Program-made: the position numbers and the translations under genes
NCBI RefSeq assembly: GCF_902859725.1
Contig: NZ_CADIJP010000032.1
Location: forward strand, 1 to 41,588
Direction: 5' to 3'
Source of the DNA: Achromobacter mucicolens
GTDB taxonomy: Bacteria > Pseudomonadota > Gammaproteobacteria > Burkholderiales > Burkholderiaceae_B
Length of the DNA: 41,588 nucleotides
The notes under the pieces: model-generated
Database searches by the model: none
Seen by the model: the letters and a program-made list of their open reading frames with translations, nothing else
What the model was told of the DNA's origin: nothing
Shown: in pieces, positions 36,979 through 41,588 of the stretch
Position numbering within the stretch: the first letter of the stretch is position 1
Layout of the letters: each line of letters begins with the position of its first letter

Positions 36979-38001
36979 ATGAACGACCCGCAAGCGCCCG
37001 CCACGTCTGCCGGCCCGGCCGCTCTGGCCACGGCTCCGCCCGAACCCGGCTGGCTCCTGAAGGCCGCCACCTGTCTGGTCTATTCCGCGATGCTGGCGTG
37101 GACCGTCTACAGCAGCCGTCCGGAAACGATGCTGGAGGTTGCGCAACTGGCCTTCGGCGGCGCCATGCTCCTGGGCGCCCTGCTGCTCGTCGTCCTGGGC
37201 GTCTTTTCCCTCTGGAAACGCTTTCGCACGCCGCGTAACCGCGTGCGCATCATGCTGGGCGCGGGGGTGTTCCTGCTGGCCGCCGTGGCCGTGCCGCTTG
37301 CCGAACGCAGCCACGACAACCGCCAGCGCGACATCGCCAACACCGAAATCCGCAAGGCCATCGACGCACTGCGCATGCAGGCCGGCGGCGGCTCCGGCGT
37401 GCCCGAAGACGTGCCCGCCATCGATCCCTCGCCCAAGGCCACGGGTCCGTACGGCGAAATGGAACGGGCCATGAAAACCGTGGCCGGCGAACGGCTTGCG
37501 CAGCATCGCGCCTACCTGCAGGAACTCAAGGAAATCGGCCTGCCCCGGCTCTTTGACGCCGGCCGGCTGGCGCGCGACTCGGGCCTGATCGAAAGCCGCC
37601 TGATTCTGGAACAGGCCGAAAAGCTGGTGCCCGACTACCGCCAGCAAAGCCTGGACGTGCTGGACGAGATGCCCTCGCTGGTGCGCTCGCTGACCATCTC
37701 CGAACCTGAAAAGGCAAAGATCCTGCAGGCGCTGACGGACTCGCGGGCGGCTAGCAACGAGAAGCTGCGGCGCGTCTGGGACCTGGAAACGCAGATCCTT
37801 CACGAGTTCGGGCTGATGATCACGCTGCTCGATGATAACCGTCAGTTCTGGTACGCGGACCGCAACGAATTGAAGTTCGGGCGCAACGCCGACCTGACGC
37901 GCTTTCACCAGCACCAGGACACCGTCAACCGGCTGGCCCGCGAGCAGGAACGGCTGGCGACGCAATCCCTGGCGGCCATGCCGCAGGCGCCGCTGCGCTG
38001 A
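36979..38001 (+). CDS. Membrane protein of unknown function
   Basis: 340 residues from ATG 36979. Three hydrophobic helices in the first third (about 30-47, 56-80 and 90-107), after which come about 230 hydrophilic, mostly helical residues rich in Ala, Arg, Glu and Gln (EIRKAIDALRMQAGGG, LQELKEIGLPRLFDAGRLARDSGLIESRLILEQAEKL cut here). The long helical tail with few glycines suggests a coiled-coil or helical-bundle domain on one side of the inner membrane. No family recognised. It is divergent from the PLP gene (140 bases between starts) and converges with metI. Confidence 0.75.
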   Translation: MNDPQAPATSAGPAALATAPPEPGWLLKAATCLVYSAMLAWTVYSSRPETMLEVAQLAFGGAMLLGALLLVVLGVFSLWKRFRTPRNRVRIMLGAGVFLLAAVAVPLAERSHDNRQRDIANTEIRKAIDALRMQAGGGSGVPEDVPAIDPSPKATGPYGEMERAMKTVAGERLAQHRAYLQELKEIGLPRLFDAGRLARDSGLIESRLILEQAEKLVPDYRQQSLDVLDEMPSLVRSLTISEPEKAKILQALTDSRAASNEKLRRVWDLETQILHEFGLMITLLDDNRQFWYADRNELKFGRNADLTRFHQHQDTVNRLAREQERLATQSLAAMPQAPLR

Positions 38002-38034
38002 GCCGGATAAGCCTTGCATCACGCCACGCATGCG

Positions 38035-38691
38035 CTAGCGCTTGTGGTCGGCGCGGCGCGATAGCCACTCGCCGGTGAACTGCACGATCGACACCAGCGC
38101 GATCAGGATCACGATCACCTCGAACATCACCCGCGTATCGTAGCGCTCGTAGCCGTAGCGGATCGCCAAATCCCCCAACCCGCCAGCACCCACGGCCCCT
38201 GCCATTGCAGACGCGTTGATCATGGCGATCACGCTGACCGTCATGCCGCCGATGATGCCCGGCAAGGCTTCCGGCAGCAGCACATGGCGCACGATGTGCC
38301 AGCGGCGGCAGCCCATGGCGCGCGCCGCCTCGACCAGGCCGTGGTCCACGTCGTTCAGGCTGACCTGCGCAATGCGCGCAAAAAACGGAATCAGGTTGGC
38401 CGACAACGGCACGATGGCCGCCCACGTGCCCAGCGTCGTGCCCACCAGGAAGCGCTTGAAGGGCAGCATCGCGACCAGCAGGATGATGAAGGGGATGGCG
38501 CGGAAGGTATTCACCGTGACCGAAAGTGCCTTATTCAAGCGCGGACGCGGGTACGGACTGCCCGGTGCGGTGACCGTCAGCACCACGGCCAGCGCCAGGC
38601 CGGCGCCGATGGCGATGGCTGCGGAAATGCTCACCATCGTCAGCGTCTGCAGAAATGCCTGCAGGTATTTATCAAGCATCGGTAGCGACAT
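38035..38691 (-). CDS. metI: Methionine ABC transporter permease
   Basis: 218 residues from the ATG at 38691 (AAGG nine bases upstream); a TTG two codons earlier and an ATG four codons later are alternatives. About five membrane helices, with the MetI-type VNTFRAIPFIILLVAMLPF and the cytoplasmic coupling motif VEAARAMGCRRWHIVRHVLLPEALPGI, and GGLGDLAIRYGYERYDT near the end. Its start lies inside the metN 3' end (20-base overlap), so translation is coupled. It forms the inner-membrane channel for D- and L-methionine. Confidence 0.95.
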   Translation of the reverse strand: MSLPMLDKYLQAFLQTLTMVSISAAIAIGAGLALAVVLTVTAPGSPYPRPRLNKALSVTVNTFRAIPFIILLVAMLPFKRFLVGTTLGTWAAIVPLSANLIPFFARIAQVSLNDVDHGLVEAARAMGCRRWHIVRHVLLPEALPGIIGGMTVSVIAMINASAMAGAVGAGGLGDLAIRYGYERYDTRVMFEVIVILIALVSIVQFTGEWLSRRADHKR

Positions 38692-39775
38692 AGCCAAGCA
38701 CCTTGATCTGATCGGCCACCAGCGCGGCGCGCGCGGTCTCTTCCTGTAATGCGCCCGCGGGCACCGACACTAGCAGGCTGCCTTGCGCGTGGCCGCGCAG
38801 CCGGTCCAGTCCGCCGTGCAGCAGCGTGGCGCCCGGCCCCATGGCGGCCAGCGCCTGCAGCGACACGCCGTCCGGCCGGCCCTGGCCGGTAAAGCGCAAC
38901 CGCAGCACTGCAACGCCAGGACGCCCCTGCAGATCGGGCACTAGCCGTGCCGCCAGGTCCCCCGGCACATCGTGCTGCAACGGCCGCAGCAGCGCGCGCG
39001 TGGCATCCGCCTGGGGGTCGCCGAACACGCGCCACACCTCGCCCAGTTCGACCTTGCGGCCACCATCCAGCACCAGCACGTTGTGGCAGACCTCGCGGAT
39101 CACGGCCATGTCGTGCGTGATCAGCACGACGGTCAGGCCCAGCTTGCGGTTGATATCCAAAAGGAGCGCCAGGATGGATTGCGTGGTCTCGGGATCGAGC
39201 GCGGAAGTCGCCTCGTCGCACAGCAGGATCTCGGGCTCGTGGACCAGCGCGCGCGCAATCCCCACGCGTTGCTTCTGTCCACCGGACAACTTTGACGGGT
39301 AAACATCGGCCTTGTCCCGCAGGCCCACCATCTCAAGCAGCGCCTCCACCCGCGCCCGCGCGGCAGCCGGCTTCACGCCCGCCACCCGCAGCGGCAACGC
39401 GACGTTTTCGGCCACCGTCTTGGCCGACAGCAGATTGAAGTGCTGGAAGATCATGCCGATGCGGCGGCGCAGGCCCACGAGCGCATCCTCGTCCAGGCTG
39501 CCCACGTCCACCCCATCCACGCACACGCGGCCCGCGCTGGGCCGTTCCAGCATGTTGATCGACCGCAGCAGCGTGGACTTGCCGGCCCCGCTGCGGCCGA
39601 TGATGCCGAACACCTCGCCGCGCGCAATCGAAAACGACACGTCCGACAGCGCCGCCACCGGGCCCGCGGGGCCTTGGTACTGTTTCTGCAGCCCCTCGAA
39701 CACGATGTGCGCGTCGCGCGCCGGCGCTTGCGTGGCGTGCATGACGTCCTGGGGCAGGGAAAGTTCGCGCTGCAT
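38672..39775 (-). CDS. metN: Methionine ABC transporter ATP-binding protein
   Basis: 367 residues. Walker A GRSGAGKST at 60-67, signature LSGGQKQR from 163, Walker B ILLCDEATSALD around 183-194. The C-terminal part (about 280-365) is a NIL-type domain (VAVLRLRFTGQGR, ARAALVADQIKVLGYVATDA) that in E. coli MetN binds methionine and blocks transport when the cell is replete. An N-terminal extension of about 20 residues precedes the first strand. It starts six bases after the metQ stop. Confidence 0.95.
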   Translation of the reverse strand: MQRELSLPQDVMHATQAPARDAHIVFEGLQKQYQGPAGPVAALSDVSFSIARGEVFGIIGRSGAGKSTLLRSINMLERPSAGRVCVDGVDVGSLDEDALVGLRRRIGMIFQHFNLLSAKTVAENVALPLRVAGVKPAAARARVEALLEMVGLRDKADVYPSKLSGGQKQRVGIARALVHEPEILLCDEATSALDPETTQSILALLLDINRKLGLTVVLITHDMAVIREVCHNVLVLDGGRKVELGEVWRVFGDPQADATRALLRPLQHDVPGDLAARLVPDLQGRPGVAVLRLRFTGQGRPDGVSLQALAAMGPGATLLHGGLDRLRGHAQGSLLVSVPAGALQEETARAALVADQIKVLGYVATDA

Positions 39776-39781
39776 GATTGC

Positions 39782-40672
39782 CTAGAAGACCGGGATCACC
39801 GACCCTTCGAACTTCGTCAGGATAAATTGGCGCACTTCCTCGGAGTGATACGCCTTGACCAGCGCGGGCACCCACGGCGCGTCCTTGTCCTTCTCGCGCA
39901 CCACAATGATGTTCACGTAGGGGTTGTTTTCCTTCCTCTCGACCGCGATGCCATCGCGCGTGGCGATCAGCCCGGCCTGGTAGGCAAAGCTGTTGACGAT
40001 GGCGGCGGTATCCACGTCCGGCAGCGAGCGCGCCAGCACCACCGATGCGCTTTCCACGAAGTTCAGCTTCTTGGGATTGGACGTCACGTCGGCGAGTGTG
40101 GCCGTGCCGGTCGCCGGATCAAAGCCGTCTTTCAGCGTGATGAGACCCTGGTCGCGCAGGATGACCAGCGCGCGCGTCTGGTTGCTGGGATCGTTGGGAA
40201 TGCCCACCTTCGCGCCGTCCGGCAAGTCCTTGAGCGACTTGTACTTCTTGCTATAGAACGCGATGGGCGAGATCAACGTGTTGGCCACCGGCACCAGCTT
40301 GTAGCCGCGCTGCTTGATCTGGTCGTTCAGGAAGGGAATGTGCTGGAAGGCGTTCGCCTCGAGATCACCGTTGTTCAGCGCCTCGTTCGGGCTGGCGGTG
40401 CCGGTGATGACGACAGGCTCGACGGCCAGGCCATTTTTCTTGGCCACCTGCGTCACTACTTCCCAGATCTGCTCGTCCACGCCCCCGCGCACGCCCACTT
40501 TGAGCGGCTTGGGGTCGGCCGAAAAGGCCGGACCGTGGAACATGGCGGCGGACGCCAGCACCGCACCCAGCAAGCGCTTGAAGATCGGCGCCCATGCGAA
40601 ACGCGCGGGCTGCGCGCCGCCGGAAACGGACGCATCCGCCGCGGCCTCGGCCACAAAAGTACGAATAGTCAT
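39782..40672 (-). CDS. metQ: Methionine-binding periplasmic protein (NlpA/MetQ family)
   Basis: 296 residues. MetQ blocks: LKVGVRGGVDEQIWEVV, TGTASPNEALNNGDLEANAFQH, GAKVGIPNDPSNQTRALVILRDQGLI and NNPYVNIIVVREKDK. The N-terminus is long: about 30 residues precede the hydrophobic signal segment (RLLGAVLASAAMFHGPAFSA, ending near 52). No lipobox cysteine is present, although E. coli MetQ is a lipoprotein; this form would be soluble in the periplasm. First gene of metQ-metN-metI. The start is the only ATG before the signal segment. Confidence 0.93.
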   Translation of the reverse strand: MTIRTFVAEAAADASVSGGAQPARFAWAPIFKRLLGAVLASAAMFHGPAFSADPKPLKVGVRGGVDEQIWEVVTQVAKKNGLAVEPVVITGTASPNEALNNGDLEANAFQHIPFLNDQIKQRGYKLVPVANTLISPIAFYSKKYKSLKDLPDGAKVGIPNDPSNQTRALVILRDQGLITLKDGFDPATGTATLADVTSNPKKLNFVESASVVLARSLPDVDTAAIVNSFAYQAGLIATRDGIAVERKENNPYVNIIVVREKDKDAPWVPALVKAYHSEEVRQFILTKFEGSVIPVF

Positions 40673-40714
40673 GATGGAATCGCCTCTGAACCCGTGCAGT
40701 TATGAGAGGAGACG

Positions 40715-40764
40715 ATTCTAGGGACGGGGCTCGTGCGCGCGAACGACTAGTTCGTTGAGTCGTT
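40715..40764 (-). promoter_or_regulatory. metQNI upstream region: possible -10 box and inverted repeat
   Basis: On the minus strand TAGAAT (40715-40720) is a fair -10 match 43 bases before the metQ start; no good -35 is seen. AACGACT-N9-AGTCGTT (40742-40764) is a perfect seven-base-arm inverted repeat just upstream, overlapped by CGAAC-N5-GTTCG (40740-40754). It is well placed for a regulator of methionine uptake; identity unknown. It does not match a SAM-riboswitch layout. Confidence 0.4.
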
Positions 40765-40857
40765 ATTACGCGGTTGATTCGATATGGGGCGTTGTCATAT
40801 CGCAGTCCAGGCATGGCGCCCCCGCCATGCGCCGGACCGGCGGTCAGGCGTGCCCGT

Positions 40858-41292
40858 TCAGAACGGTTTGACCACGACCAGCGTCACGATGGCCGCCGCC
40901 GCCAGCACGATGAACGGCGCCTGCAGGTCGATCAGAGGCGGCCGCTTGCCACTGCCGCCGGCCATGCGCCGAAGCGATGCGCTCTGCATGCCGAGCAAGC
41001 CGGACAGGCTGATCGCGAAGGCGACCTTGATCCAGATCCAGTTCATCGCAAACCAGCCGAACGTCATGGCCAAGTGCAGTCCGATCAACCAGGTGATGAC
41101 CATGGCCGGCGTGGTGACGAACAGCGTCCAGCGGCGCAGGACGTGGAGCATCCGGCGTTCCTTGGGCGCGTCGTCGCCATGCTCCGGCTGCGACGTCAGG
41201 AGAAAAAGCGACACGAAGAGCGAGCCCACCAGCCACGCCACGGCGGCCGCCACATGGGCCATTTTCAGGAGTTGGTATGTCATGGGCGGCAT
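40858..41292 (-). CDS. Small integral membrane protein, CopD/HemJ-like
   Basis: 144 residues, four predicted membrane helices (about 8-30, 54-78, 84-100 and 123-142). The first helix has MAHVAAAVAWLVGSLFVS and the second begins after LRRWTLFVTTPAMVITWLIGLHL, a layout seen in CopD-related and HemJ (UPF0093) membrane proteins with a conserved histidine in helix 1. Either copper handling or a haem-related role is possible; sequence alone does not decide. An ATG three codons downstream (41283) is an alternative start. It follows the divergent side of no regulator and seems to stand alone. Confidence 0.7.
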   Translation of the reverse strand: MPPMTYQLLKMAHVAAAVAWLVGSLFVSLFLLTSQPEHGDDAPKERRMLHVLRRWTLFVTTPAMVITWLIGLHLAMTFGWFAMNWIWIKVAFAISLSGLLGMQSASLRRMAGGSGKRPPLIDLQAPFIVLAAAAIVTLVVVKPF

Positions 41293-41388
41293 TATCGCCG
41301 CTCGCGGCCAGCGCGATGCGGCGCGCTGGCCTGCAGTATTTGCGCTACGGCAAACGCGCCGGCGGTGGATGCGCCGGCGGCAACGGCG

Positions 41389-41588
41389 TCAATTGCCGGT
41401 TTGCGACGCCGGTGCGGGAGCAGTCGCCCCTTCGGCGGGTGAGCCCGCGGCGGGCGATCCCGTGGCGGCAGGTGCGGCCGCAGGCGATTCTGCGGCGGGC
41501 GATTCTGCGGCGGGCGATCCTGCGGCGGGCTCCCCCGAGGCGGGCGTCTTTGCCGCCGGCGTAGGCGTGGCGGGCGCTGCGGCGGGCG
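41389..41588 (-). CDS. C-terminal Ala/Pro-rich tail of a protein entering from the right edge
   Basis: 66 codons read in frame from base 41588 to a TGA at 41389-41391. Composition is almost only Ala, Pro, Ser, Gly, Thr and Glu, with the repeated unit SPAAE / GSPAA. The rest of the gene lies outside, so no function is given. Such tails occur on secreted, envelope and histone-like proteins of this bacterial group. The same bases read on the plus strand give an Arg/Leu-rich frame that is only a shadow. Confidence 0.6.
   Translation of the reverse strand, partial: PAAAPATPTPAAKTPASGEPAAGSPAAESPAAESPAAAPAATGSPAAGSPAEGATAPAPASQTGN
41476..41535. repeat. 15-base tandem repeat (about four copies)
   Basis: Unit close to TGCGGCGGGCGATTC; two copies at 41491-41520 are nearly identical, flanked by degenerate ones. 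The period of 15 keeps the minus-strand frame and codes for five-residue SPAAE-like units, so copy number can vary without frameshift. Confidence 0.7.

Noticed and set aside
40673-40857. SAM-responsive riboswitch before metQ
   Set aside because: The leader from the likely start of transcription is only about 36 bases and shows no multi-stem core.
41430-41588. CRISPR-like array at the right edge
   Set aside because: The 15-base units follow each other without spacers and keep a reading frame; it is a coding tandem repeat.

Overview
The window is high-GC DNA that reads like a chromosomal segment of a betaproteobacterium, most probably Alcaligenaceae (Achromobacter/Bordetella type). This is inferred from the FHA-type two-partner secretion pair, orphan Bug-type (TctC-like) binding proteins next to LysR regulators and hydrolases, and dense, short-spaced gene packing. 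No rRNA, tRNA, CRISPR array, insertion sequence or phage gene was seen.

Layout. (1) 1-8548, minus strand: a two-partner secretion operon. The outer-membrane transporter TpsB is followed 25 bases later by a giant exoprotein TpsA that runs off the left edge, so its C-terminus (and any toxin domain or immunity gene) is not visible. (2) 8549-8916: an AT-rich divergent control region with three separate palindromes. (3) 8917-17086, plus strand: a MarR-like regulator, a fused double ATPase, a peptide-binding protein and two permeases (a complete dipeptide/oligopeptide ABC importer), then an M14-type metallopeptidase and a YjaB-like acetyltransferase. (4) 17097-20653, minus strand: lipoprotein, Sel1-repeat protein, MltB-type lytic transglycosylase, GNAT acetyltransferase and a small cysteine-rich protein. 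(5) 20795-27812, plus strand: LysR regulator, adenine deaminase, type-B carboxylesterase, Bug binding protein, periplasmic M20 amidohydrolase and L-aspartate dehydrogenase, with a broken GNAT gene on the minus strand between the last two.

(6) 27828-29663, minus: a YddA/SbmA-type ABC exporter. (7) 29801-32643: a LysR regulator divergent from an amidohydrolase-Bug gene pair (ATGA overlap), with three inverted repeats packed into 43 bases between them and an intrinsic terminator behind the pair. (8) 32777-33892, plus: Hsp15, an SUI1/eIF1-like factor and a DOPA-dioxygenase-like protein. (9) 33897-35673: PPK2 polyphosphate kinase divergent from an unknown gene, with a perfect FNR/Anr-type box between them. 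(10) 35648-40672: a methionine gamma-lyase-like PLP enzyme, an unknown membrane protein, and a metQ-metN-metI methionine importer. (11) 40858-41588: a CopD/HemJ-like membrane protein and the Ala/Pro-rich C-terminal tail of a protein that enters from the right edge.

How the genes may work together (inference): peptides enter by the ABC importer and may be cut by the co-transcribed M14 enzyme. Methionine enters by MetNIQ and could be degraded by the neighbouring PLP enzyme. The two Bug proteins probably supply small organic acids or related substrates to the adjacent hydrolases. The points most worth following are the cysteine-paired insert in TpsA, the M14 protein with a large unassigned N-terminal half, the FNR box at ppk2, and the operator clusters at 8612-8839 and 30687-30729.
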